The position numbers and the translations under genes were made by a program. A model generated the notes under the pieces. It saw nothing but the letters and a program-made list of their open reading frames with translations. It had not been told where the DNA came from and did not search any database. From Actinoplanes oblitus (GTDB lineage Bacteria > Actinomycetota > Actinomycetes > Mycobacteriales > Micromonosporaceae), in the NCBI RefSeq assembly GCF_030252345.1, contig NZ_CP126980.1, positions 1,689,501-1,753,500 on the forward strand: a stretch of DNA of 64,000 nt, in the 5' to 3' direction. Each line of letters starts with the position of its first letter. Within the stretch, counting starts at the first letter, position 1. Positions 1-9,000 of this stretch are shown here, one piece after another.

Positions 1-3
1 CCC

Positions 4-972
4 GTGAGCGAACGGATAGCCGGCGCCCGGTACGCGTTCCGCGCCGCGCACCCGGCCAGCCCGATGCTCCGGGTGCGGTACCGGCACGGCGTTCCGGTGG
101 ACCCCTGGGGTTTCCCCGACTGGACGCCGTACGCGCGGGTCATGGTCGCCCTGCCCCCGGCGATCGCGGACCTCACGGTCGAGGAGGCGCGCGTCGTCGA
201 CGTGCGGACCGCCGACCGGGTGGCCCGGGCCGGCGGTGATCCGCTCTGGGACGGCGCGGTGGGCACCCCGGTCGGCTGGACCTGGGCACACACCGCGCAG
301 ACCCGGCACCTCGCGCTGGTTCCGGCCGAGCTGCACGCGAGCTTCCGGCATCTCGGCGGCGTCAGCGTCGGCGCCCGGACGCTGTCCGGTCACGGCCTCG
401 TCGCGCCCGGCACCGAGCCGCCCGGCATCCTGGTCACCGAGCGGCTCACCGACGCCGCGCTGGACGCGGCGGACGAGCGTTTCGGGGTACGCCTCCCGCC
501 GCACTACCGTGACTTTTTGGGCCGGACGAACGGCGGCGCGCCCAGCTTCCCGGCCGTCCTCCCGGGGTTCGGGTTCGTCCTGGACCAGCCGCTGTTCGGG
601 TTCCGCGAGGACCGCACCCACGACCTGGGCTATCTGAACGCGTTCTTCGGTGACCGGCTGACCGAGGACTGGCTGGCCATCGGCCTGGTGCAGGGTGGCC
701 TGCTGGCGCTGCGGATCCGTGGACGGGACGCGGGCGCGGTCGGCTACCTGGACGACGACGACCCGCGCGACCGGGACCACTTCACCGCCGCCGACGTGTG
801 TGACCGGCTGCTGCACCGGGTGGCCGGCGACTTCGCCTCGTTCTGGCTGGCGCTGCGTGCCGTACCGTCAGATGTGGACGATCTGGCGGCCGGCGCTGCC
901 GCGACCGCCGTGCTCGCCGCTCCCGAGGGTCTCGGCAGCCTGCTGCCGGCCTCGCACCGGCGGCCCGCGTGA
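4..972 (+). CDS. LHH-nuclease-like / SUKH (SMI1/KNR4) fusion protein
   Basis: The 322-residue product has two parts. Residues about 20-125 resemble the HNH/Endo VII nuclease family with a conserved LHH signature: a PWGFPDW segment, then W94-A95-H96, L105-V-P, L110-H111 and H116-L-G-G. The usual W-H-H reads W-A-H, so one catalytic histidine position is Ala and the domain is probably inactive. Residues about 147-290 look like a SUKH (SMI1/KNR4) domain (LPPHYRDFL, then NGG and a late YLDDDD stretch), the immunity fold of polymorphic toxin systems. The stop overlaps the next start (GTGA). Its place beside an ESX locus suggests immunity to a type VII-delivered toxin; this is inference. The GTG lies 3 nt from the window edge, so the true start could be further left. 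Confidence 0.7.
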   Translation: MSERIAGARYAFRAAHPASPMLRVRYRHGVPVDPWGFPDWTPYARVMVALPPAIADLTVEEARVVDVRTADRVARAGGDPLWDGAVGTPVGWTWAHTAQTRHLALVPAELHASFRHLGGVSVGARTLSGHGLVAPGTEPPGILVTERLTDAALDAADERFGVRLPPHYRDFLGRTNGGAPSFPAVLPGFGFVLDQPLFGFREDRTHDLGYLNAFFGDRLTEDWLAIGLVQGGLLALRIRGRDAGAVGYLDDDDPRDRDHFTAADVCDRLLHRVAGDFASFWLALRAVPSDVDDLAAGAAATAVLAAPEGLGSLLPASHRRPA

Positions 973-1820
973 GCGAGGACTGGACGCCCGCCAACGACGT
1001 CGAGAACGCCCTGGTGGCGGCGCTCGTGGCCGACGACCGGCAGTCGTTCTTCCAGCTGCTCTCGGTGGCCGACCTGTTCCTGCCGCAGCTGACCCGGGAT
1101 CCCTCGGCGGCGCAGCGATTCCTCACCGTGCACGCCTTCGAGCACGTCCTCCTGCCGGTCTTCACCTCGGTGCGGGCGCTGGCCGCGCAGTTCGGGCACG
1201 CGATCGACGGCTACACCGTCACCAACTACGCCGAGCTGCGCCGCAAGTGGCCGCACCCGGAGTGGCGGCTGGCGATCGACCCGGGCACCCCGCTGGCCGT
1301 GTTCCTGCCGGTGGAGGACCTCGCCGAGGCGGCGGTGGGCGATCTTCGCGTGCCGAGCCTCGCCGAGGTGGCGGCGGAGGCCGCCGAGGACCTCGGCGCC
1401 GAGGACGACATGTGGGCCCGGCACCAGGCGGCGGGCGACTATCCGCAGGACGACGCGGCCGCGATGCGGCTCGCGGCACGGGCCGGCGACGTGTACGGAT
1501 ACCTGGACCGGCTGCTGGACAGCACGGTGCTGATCCCGACGACCCGCCCGGCCGAGCCGGAGGAGATCGCCGAGCCGGGCTTCCCGTGGGCACCCGCCCC
1601 GGACCGGATGATCGAGGTGTTCACCAGCGCCGAGTCGCTCGCGGCCAGCCACCCGGAGCCGACGGTGGTGACCGAGGTGCCGTTCGCGCTGGCGCTCGCG
1701 GTGTGGCCGGAGGACCACGGTGTCGCTGTCGATCCGGACGGCGACTCCGGCTTCCGGGTCGCCGCCGATGACGTGCCGGTCCTGCTGGCCTTCGAGCCCG
1801 AACCGCCGGTCCGCGACTGA
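969..1820 (+). CDS. SseB-like domain protein, ESX-associated
   Basis: A 283-residue soluble, acidic protein starting with GTG that overlaps the previous stop by 4 nt, so the two are probably translationally coupled. Residues about 8-130 (VENALVAALV, then FEHVLLPVFTS) match the SseB N-terminal-type domain (PF07179), and a second copy seems to occupy about 180-280 (RMIEVFTSAESLAA...FALALAV). SseB-like domains are common near actinobacterial type VII secretion genes, but their job there is not settled. No signal peptide or membrane segment is visible. Pairing with the SUKH fusion suggests an immunity or chaperone role; this is inference only. Confidence 0.72.
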   Translation: MSEDWTPANDVENALVAALVADDRQSFFQLLSVADLFLPQLTRDPSAAQRFLTVHAFEHVLLPVFTSVRALAAQFGHAIDGYTVTNYAELRRKWPHPEWRLAIDPGTPLAVFLPVEDLAEAAVGDLRVPSLAEVAAEAAEDLGAEDDMWARHQAAGDYPQDDAAAMRLAARAGDVYGYLDRLLDSTVLIPTTRPAEPEEIAEPGFPWAPAPDRMIEVFTSAESLAASHPEPTVVTEVPFALALAVWPEDHGVAVDPDGDSGFRVAADDVPVLLAFEPEPPVRD

Positions 1821-1848
1821 CCCGGATCGACGGGCATATCATCGGCGG

Positions 1849-3093
1849 GTGCTTGTGACGCTCGCCCGGCGGGGGATGGCCGCTACCCTGACCGCCGCTC
1901 TGCTGCTGGTCGCGGCGCCGGGTGGGTTCGGCGGCGCTCCGGCGTGGGGCGCCGAGTGCGCCCAGGCCGACCGGCTGACCAGCGGCACCGCGTGGCCCCG
2001 GGACATGCTGGCGATCGACGCGGTCACCCGGTTCACCCGCGGCGGCGGCGTGCTGGTCGCGGTCCTCTCCACCGGCGTCCGGGCCGACAATCCGCAGCTC
2101 GCCGGCCGGGTGCTGGCCGGTGCCGACGCGGTCGCCGGGCGCGGCACGGCGAACACCGACTGCACCGGCACCGGCACCCGGGTGGCCGGCGTGATCGCCG
2201 CCGAGCCGGCCGACCGCAGCCCGGTCGTCGGCCTCGCCTACCGCGCCACCGTGCTGCCGATCCGGGTGCTCCCGGACGACTCGTCGGGGCAGGGCGTGGC
2301 CACCCCCGGCGCGATCGGCCGCGGCATCGAGCTGGCCCTGCGGAACGGGGCCCAGGTGATCGTGGTGGCCAACCCGGCGTACCAGGACGGGCAACGGCTC
2401 CGCGCGGCCGTCGCGGCGGCGACCGCCCGGGACGTGCCGGTGATCGCCGCGGCCGGTGACCTCGGCTCGGCGCAGGACGACAACCCGACGCCGTACCCCG
2501 CCGCCTATCCGGACGTGATCGGGGTCGGCGCCGTCGGCCAGGACGGCCAGATCTACCCCAAGTCCCAGCACGGCGACTACGTCGACCTGGTCGCCCCGGG
2601 CGTGGCGGTGCCCACCCTGCAGGGCCGGGGGCTCGCCGAGGCGGACGGCACCGCGCTGGCCGCCGGTTACGTCGGCGCGGCCGCCGCGCTGATCCGCAAC
2701 CGGTCCGGGAAGATGCCGGTCGCCGACCTGACCCGGCTGCTCACCGCGTCGGCCAGCCCGGCCGTCGCCGGCGACGCGTTCGGCGCCGGGGTGGTCAATC
2801 CGTACGCCGCGGTCACCGGGAAGATCACCGCAAAGCAGGCTCGTGCGCTGCCCGCGGTGTCCGCGCCGGCGGCCGAGCGCACCGGCGCCGAGCAGCGGCG
2901 GCGGACGGCTGCCTACACCGGCGCCATCATCGCGGCGATCGCCGTGGCGGCGGTGCTGATGGTGACGGCGGCGATCCGGCGCAGCCGGCGGCAGCACTGG
3001 CGGCCGGCGACGGCACCGCCCCTGCCGGAGTACGACGAGCCGATCGAGCCCGGCCCGCCGGTCATGCTGCTGGAGCAGCCCGGCCCTAATTGA
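1849..3093 (+). CDS. mycP: Mycosin-family (MycP) protein, catalytically dead
   Basis: Subtilisin-like S8 protein of the ESX type. GTG 1849 (or 1855) gives an RRG-charged, Ala/Leu-rich signal peptide; the C-terminus has a membrane helix (AIIAAIAVAAVLMVTAAI) followed by basic residues, the normal mycosin topology. The fold blocks are clear, but every catalytic position is changed: the Asp block reads VAVLSTGV (Ser74), the His block DCTGTGT (Thr108), the Ser block GTALAA (Ala269), and the oxyanion Asn is Asp204 (AAAGD). It therefore cannot be a classical serine protease. Mycosins are known to stabilise the ESX membrane complex independently of proteolysis, so a structural role is plausible. Its 3' end overlaps the convergent eccB stop by 8 nt. 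Confidence 0.9.
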   Translation: MLVTLARRGMAATLTAALLLVAAPGGFGGAPAWGAECAQADRLTSGTAWPRDMLAIDAVTRFTRGGGVLVAVLSTGVRADNPQLAGRVLAGADAVAGRGTANTDCTGTGTRVAGVIAAEPADRSPVVGLAYRATVLPIRVLPDDSSGQGVATPGAIGRGIELALRNGAQVIVVANPAYQDGQRLRAAVAAATARDVPVIAAAGDLGSAQDDNPTPYPAAYPDVIGVGAVGQDGQIYPKSQHGDYVDLVAPGVAVPTLQGRGLAEADGTALAAGYVGAAAALIRNRSGKMPVADLTRLLTASASPAVAGDAFGAGVVNPYAAVTGKITAKQARALPAVSAPAAERTGAEQRRRTAAYTGAIIAAIAVAAVLMVTAAIRRSRRQHWRPATAPPLPEYDEPIEPGPPVMLLEQPGPN

Positions 3094-4453
3094 CGGTGCT
3101 CACCGGCTTGACCGCCGCCGCCGGATCCAGCGTCACGCCCGCCGGGATGCTGGTGACCAGCGCGGTCGGCACCTCGGTCGCCGAGGTGGCGGCGTAACCG
3201 AGCCGGCTCAGCGCGTCAGCGCCGGGCACCGGATGGCGGACCCCCAGGTCGGTCACCACCTGATAACCACCCGAGCCGGGCACCTTGACCAGGGCGAACC
3301 GGCCGGCCGGCACCAGCACCGCGTCGGCCAGCGCCCGCCCGCCGGCGGTGCTGCCGGCGGTCGGCACCGCCGAGGCGAGGCCGGTGGCCGGGCCGTCGTA
3401 GGTGATCGCCGGCGCCTTGTCCGCCGCGCGGGTGATCGCGCAGGCGGTGGTGCCGGCGGTGATCGTCACCAGTTTCGGCGGGTCGGCCGGCGGCTGCGCC
3501 TCGGCCGGCCCGTTGTTCTGCTTGAGCTCCGGGAAGAACGGGCTGAGCACGCTGATGTCCACGGTGCGCGGCTCGGCCGGGAACCTGGCCTTCAGCACCG
3601 CCTGCTGCAACGCGGTGATCGGCAGCACGCCGTTCTCCAGGATCAGGTAGTACTGCTTGCCGACCCCGGTCTCCACGGTCAGCACCTGCCCGTTGTTGAA
3701 GCCGGTCACCCGGTCCGACCGGGCACCGCGGTTGCGCACCTGGATGGGCTCGATGGCGGCGCCGGCCGGCACCGCGTTCAGCCAGGCGGTGCTCACCTCG
3801 TTGACGTCCACCGCGCCGAACAGCGCCGGCAGCGTGGTCTGCGCGTCGTCGATCCGGTGCTTGAAGCCGTGCCAGACCAGTTGGGCGTCCCGGTCGGTGC
3901 CGTCGGTCACCAGCAGGCCGCTGTCGCCCAGCGGGGTGCCGGCCGGACCGGCCTGGCCGACCAGCAGCGCGGCGCTCGGCTGCTCGCCCGGCACCGCGCA
4001 CATCGTCCAGGGCAGACCGATCTGCTGACCGGCCTCGGGCAGCGACGCCGGCGCGTTCGGAATGCCGATGGTGATCCCGCGCGGCGTGCCGGCCAGGGCC
4101 TTGGCCGCGACCCGGTAGACGGCCGGGTTGGGCCGGCCGGCGGCCAGCTTGGCCGAGGTGAAGTTGAGCGCCGGGTTGAGCCGGCCCTGCAGGTAGACGA
4201 AGCTGGCGCCGGACTCCCGCTCGACCACCACCGAGCCGTCGGCCTGCCACGCGTCGGTGCCGACCTTGGTGAGGATGCCGTAGATGCCGAACCCGGCGGC
4301 GATCAGGATCGCCACCATCAGGCCGCCGAACAGCGCGCCGATGCCCCGCCGCAGCGGAGACTGCGCCGGATCGGTCTCCCGCATCACGAACGCGGAGATC
4401 ACCCGCTGGTTCAGGAACTGGTACGACTGGAGCTGGTCACGCCGCGAAGCCAC
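3086..4453 (-). CDS. eccB: Type VII secretion protein EccB
   Basis: A 455-residue core component of the ESX membrane complex. It begins with the family N-terminus (MASRRDQLQSYQFLNQRVISAFV), has one membrane helix at about 38-62 (GALFGGLMVAILIAAGFGIYGIL) and a large extracytoplasmic domain with two cysteines (in MCAVPGE and TTACAITRA) that would form the usual disulfide. Length is slightly under the mycobacterial average. It lies 6 nt downstream of eccD on the same strand and is convergent with mycP. Known members pair with EccC and EccD in the inner-membrane channel. Confidence 0.95.
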   Translation of the reverse strand: MASRRDQLQSYQFLNQRVISAFVMRETDPAQSPLRRGIGALFGGLMVAILIAAGFGIYGILTKVGTDAWQADGSVVVERESGASFVYLQGRLNPALNFTSAKLAAGRPNPAVYRVAAKALAGTPRGITIGIPNAPASLPEAGQQIGLPWTMCAVPGEQPSAALLVGQAGPAGTPLGDSGLLVTDGTDRDAQLVWHGFKHRIDDAQTTLPALFGAVDVNEVSTAWLNAVPAGAAIEPIQVRNRGARSDRVTGFNNGQVLTVETGVGKQYYLILENGVLPITALQQAVLKARFPAEPRTVDISVLSPFFPELKQNNGPAEAQPPADPPKLVTITAGTTACAITRAADKAPAITYDGPATGLASAVPTAGSTAGGRALADAVLVPAGRFALVKVPGSGGYQVVTDLGVRHPVPGADALSRLGYAATSATEVPTALVTSIPAGVTLDPAAAVKPVSTVN

Positions 4454-4459
4454 GCCGGA

Positions 4460-5863
4460 TCACCCGCCGATCGAGGAGAACAGCCCGCGGATGTCGTCGA
4501 AGACCCCCATCACCGCGCACGCCAGCGGGATCAGGGCCATGATCGCCACCACGTCCAGCAGGTCGGCGGCCCGGCCCAGGTAGGGGGAGGGCTGGCGCTG
4601 GCTGTAGACCACCGCGGTGAACAGCGCGACCCCGCCGGCCACCGCCGCGGCGACCAGCAGCAGCAGACCGGGGAGCACGTCGTTGTGCACCGCGCCGACG
4701 CCCAGCACGGCGAGGCCGGCCACCCCGGCCACCAGCAGCGGGCTGCGCTGCTGCGGCGTGGCCAGCAGCCGCGAGCGCAGCATCAGGGCGGCCACCGCGG
4801 CCACGATCAGGAACATCGCCGACCGGCTCGGATGCGACCAGCCCAGGAAGACGATCGACACGACACCGCTGAACGCGGTGGCCAGCAGCAGGCCGGTGAG
4901 CACCTCGTCGGCGCGCACCACGGCGGCGAAGACGTCCGCCCGGCGCGGCATCGGCTTGTCCTTGAGGATCTCCTCGGCCCGGCTGGGCAGCTCCGGGAAC
5001 GGCAGGCGGCCGATCCAGCTGGCCAGCACCGGGTAACCGGGGAGCAGCCCGATCACCGCGGTCAGCGCCACCGCCGCGGCGCCGTCCGAGGACACCCCGG
5101 CCAGGGTGAGCAGCGCGGCCAGCAGGCCGGTCAGGGCGACCGCGATGCCGGCCACGAAGAGCCGGGGCAGCCCGGCCACCCCGGCGTGCCCGAGCACGCT
5201 GAGCACCAGCAGCACCGCGGAGCCGAGCAGCAGGGCCGGTGCGCCGATGTCGAGGAACCCGGCGCCGGTGTCGGCGAGCAGCCAGGCGCCGCCGACGAAC
5301 GCGTAGGGCAGGCCGGTGGCGGCGACCACGGCGCCGGCCCCGGCGTCGGTGAACGCGCGGGACAGCAGGATGCCGACCACGGCCAGGCCGAGCGCCACGG
5401 CCAGCGCGACGATCGCGGCGGTCTGCCGGGACGAGTCGCCGAACGCCAGACCGTAGAGACCGACCAGCAGGGCGACGGCGAAGACCGCCAGGCCGCAGCG
5501 GCGGGTGGCGGCGGCGCCCCAGGACCGCCCGGCGCGCCGGGCACCGCTGGCGATCACCTCGACGACGTCGTCATAGGCCAGCTCGGGCCAGTCCTCCCGG
5601 GCCGGCTTGAGATGCAGCAGCTCGCCGTCCCGGACGCCCTGGGCGGCCAGGTTGCGATGCGGCTCGAGCGGGGTGCCGGTGGCCCGGCGCAACACCCAGC
5701 CGCCGTGCCGCTCGGCGGGCTCGCCGAGCGCGCCCTCGGCGTGCCGCAGCAGGTGCGGCAGCAACTCGCCGACCAGCATGTTGTCCGGCAGGGCGATGTC
5801 CATCCGGCGGGTCGGCGCGGCGATCGTCACCCGGGCCAGACTCGGGCCACCCGGTGCGGTCAC
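4460..5863 (-). CDS. eccD: Type VII secretion integral membrane protein EccD
   Basis: EccD forms the multi-helix core of the ESX channel. Residues about 8-85 form the cytosolic YukD ubiquitin-like domain (RVTIAAPTRRMDIALPDNM onward). After that come about eleven hydrophobic helices up to the C-terminus. I chose GTG at 5863, since a GGAGG lies 7 nt upstream; an in-frame ATG 33 nt further out has no ribosome site and would add an uncharacteristic MWHTGTAGGDR tail. It is the first gene of an eccD-eccB pair and is divergent from eccC, with about 145 bp between. Confidence 0.94.
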   Translation of the reverse strand: MTAPGGPSLARVTIAAPTRRMDIALPDNMLVGELLPHLLRHAEGALGEPAERHGGWVLRRATGTPLEPHRNLAAQGVRDGELLHLKPAREDWPELAYDDVVEVIASGARRAGRSWGAAATRRCGLAVFAVALLVGLYGLAFGDSSRQTAAIVALAVALGLAVVGILLSRAFTDAGAGAVVAATGLPYAFVGGAWLLADTGAGFLDIGAPALLLGSAVLLVLSVLGHAGVAGLPRLFVAGIAVALTGLLAALLTLAGVSSDGAAAVALTAVIGLLPGYPVLASWIGRLPFPELPSRAEEILKDKPMPRRADVFAAVVRADEVLTGLLLATAFSGVVSIVFLGWSHPSRSAMFLIVAAVAALMLRSRLLATPQQRSPLLVAGVAGLAVLGVGAVHNDVLPGLLLLVAAAVAGGVALFTAVVYSQRQPSPYLGRAADLLDVVAIMALIPLACAVMGVFDDIRGLFSSIGG

Positions 5864-6008
5864 GCGGTCACCTCCAGCTGTGCCTGTGTGCCACACAAAC
5901 TAGCAGGCCGGTTCGGTGCGGATTCGCCCCGGCGAATGGCTGCGGGGGGCTCGCTGTCAGGGGTGACGGCTAAGATGAGCGGCAATACGGACCAGGGGAG
6001 AGCCAAGC

Positions 6009-9000
6009 GTGACCGTCACCATCGTCAAGCGCCCCCCGCGCCGCCCGGCGCCGGTGATGCCGTCCGGCGAGGTGCTGCTCGACCCGCCGCCCGAGGTTCC
6101 GCCGCCCGCCGGCAAGGGGTGGACCCGGATGCTCATGGTGCTGCCGATGGGCGCCGGCGCCGCCGCCATGGGCCTGATGATGAGCCGGCAGGGCGGTGGT
6201 CCGCTGACGTACGTCGCCGGCGCGATGTACGGCGTCTCCATCCTCGGCATGATCGCGATGATGGCGACGAACACCTCGGGCCCCGGCAAGCGCGAGATGA
6301 TCGAGTCCCGCCGGCAGTATCTCCGGCACCTCTCCCAGCTCCGCGCCCAGCTGCGGAACACGATCCGCCAGCAGCGCGAGGCGCTGTATTACCGCAATCC
6401 CGACCCGGGCACGCTCTGGACCTTCGCCGACAGCGGCCGGCTCTGGGAGCGGCGCCGCGGCGACGCCGACTTCACGGTGGTCCGGATCGCCGTCGGCGTG
6501 CAGGAGGTGGCGACCCGGCTGATCCCGCCGCAGACCCGCCCGGTCGACGAGCTGGAGCCGCTCTGCGCGATGGCGCTGCGCAAGTTCGTCAACACCTACT
6601 CGGTGGTGCCCGACCTGCCGGTCTCGGTCGCCCTGCGCGACTTCTCGCACATCTACCTGCGCGGCGCCGACCACGCGATCCACGACTTCACCCGCGCTCT
6701 GGTCGCCCAGATCGCCACCTTCCACGCCCCCGACGACCTGCGCGTCGGCGTCTGCGTGCCGGACCATCAGCGGCCCTGGTGGGAGTGGGCGAAATGGCTG
6801 CCGCACGCGCAGCACCCGGACAAGACCGACGCGGTCGGCCCGGTCCGGCTGGTGGCGCCGAGCGTCCCGGCGCTCGAGGCGATGCTCGACGACGTCCTGG
6901 TCAACCGGTCCCGGTTCGATCCGTCCGGTCCGCCGCCCGGCGGGCCGCACGTGGTGGTGATCATCGACGGCGGCTCGACGGCCGGATCCGACCACCTGAT
7001 GACCGAGGGCGGCGTCGCCGGTGTCACCATCCTCGACCTGTCCGTCCCACCGCCCCGGCTGCTCGACGACAGCTCGGTGGTGCTGGAGATCGCCGCGGAC
7101 GGGACCATCACCGGCACCACCATGGACGGTTCCACCGAGGTGGGCCGGGCCGACGCGCTCGGCATGGCGGAGATCGAGGTGCTCGCCCGGGAGCTGGCGC
7201 CGCTGCGGCTGTCCGCCGCGACCTTCGGCGACCAGCCGGCCATCTCGCAGGACATGGGCCTGGCCGAGCTGCTGGAGCAGGACGACCCCTATCAGATCGA
7301 CCTGGAGACGCTCTGGGCCGGCCGGCCCAACCGGGACCGGCTGCGGGTGCCGATCGGCATCGGCGTCGACGGCCGCCCGGTCGAGCTGGACCTCAAGGAG
7401 TCGGCACAGGACGGCATGGGCCCGCACGGCCTGCTGATCGGCGCCACCGGTTCCGGCAAGTCGGAGCTGCTGCGCACCCTGGTGGTGGCGCTGGCGCTGA
7501 CCCACAATCCGGAGATCCTCAACTTCATCCTGGTCGACTACAAGGGCGGTGCGACCTTCGCCTCGCTGGACCGGCTGCCGCACACCGCCGCGATGATCAC
7601 CAACCTGCAGGACGAGCAGGCCCTGGTCGACCGGATGCTGGGCGCCATCCAGGGCGAGCTCACCCGGCGCCAGGAGCTGCTGCGCAAAGCCGGCAACTAC
7701 GCCTCGCAGCGCGACTACGAGCGGGCCCGGGCGGCCGGGGTGCCGCTGGCCCCGCTGCCCAGCCTGGTGCTGATCGTCGACGAGTTCTCCGAGCTGCTCG
7801 CCGACCGGCCGGACTTCATCGACATGTTCGTCCAGATCGGCCGGGTCGGCCGGTCGCTCGGCATCCACCTGCTGCTCGCCTCGCAGAAACTGGACGAGGG
7901 CCGGCTGCGCGGGCTGGAGTCGCATCTGTCGTACCGTCTGGGCCTGCGCACCTTCTCTTCGATGGAGAGCCGCGCGGTGCTCGGCGTGCCGGACGCCTAC
8001 GAGCTGCCGCACCACCCCGGCCACGGCTACCTGCGGGCCGGCACCGACGGGCTGATCCGGCTCAAGGCGGCCTACGTGTCCGGCGCGGTCCGCAAGGAGG
8101 GCATCGTCGCGGCCGGCGGCACCCGGGCCGGCAGCCCGGTCCGTGAGTTCAGCACCTACTATTCGGCCCCGCTCCAGGACGAGCGCCCGGAGCAGGAGGA
8201 GGCCGGCCAGGAGGTCGAGGAGAAGGTTCAGGGCGACACCCTGATGGACGTGCTGGCCCGGCAGATGGAGGGCCGCGGCACCCCGGCGCACGAGGTGTGG
8301 CTGCCGCCGCTGGACAAGGCACCCACCCTCGGCCAGATGCTGCCGCCGGTGATCTCGATGCCCGACCGCGGCCTCACCGTCGACGCGGCCGAGCGGTTCG
8401 GCACCCTGCACGCCCTGGTCGGCATCATCGACAAGCCGTTCGACCAGCGCCGCGACCCGATGTGGCTGGACCTCTCCGGTGCGGCCGGCAACCTGCTGGT
8501 GATCGGCGGCTCGCAGTCCGGCAAGTCCAACCTGCTGCGCACCCTGATCACCAGCCTGGCGCTCGTGCACACCCCGCGCGAGGTGCAGTTCTATGGCCTC
8601 GACTTCGGTGGTGGCCCACTCAGCGCGCTCACCGACCTGCCGCACGTCGGCGGCGTCGCCACCCGCCGCGACGTGGACCGGGTGCGCCGGACGATCGCCG
8701 AGGTGCACGGGCTGATGCGGATCCGCGAGGACCTGTTCGCCCAGCAGAACGTGGAGGGCATGGCGGCGTACCGGCGGGCCAGGGCGCAGGGGCGGTTCGC
8801 CGAGGACCCGTTCGGTGACGTGTTCCTGGTCATCGACGGCTGGTCCACGCTGCGCGCCGAGTTCGAGGACCTGGAGCCCACCGTCAACGAGCTGGCCAAC
8901 CGGGGTCTCGGCTTCGGCGTCCACGTGGTCGCCGCGACGAACCGCTGGATGGACGTCCGCCCGCAGATCCGCGACGTCTTCGGCACCCGGATCGAGCTGC

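Noticed and set aside
3233..8146. A very long open frame on the + strand (over 1,600 codons) opposite eccB and eccD and running into eccC in another frame.
   Set aside because: Its product is rich in Arg, Gly, Ala, Gln and His with no domain, and it covers three clearly recognised genes. Such frames arise because high-GC codon third positions avoid stops on other frames.
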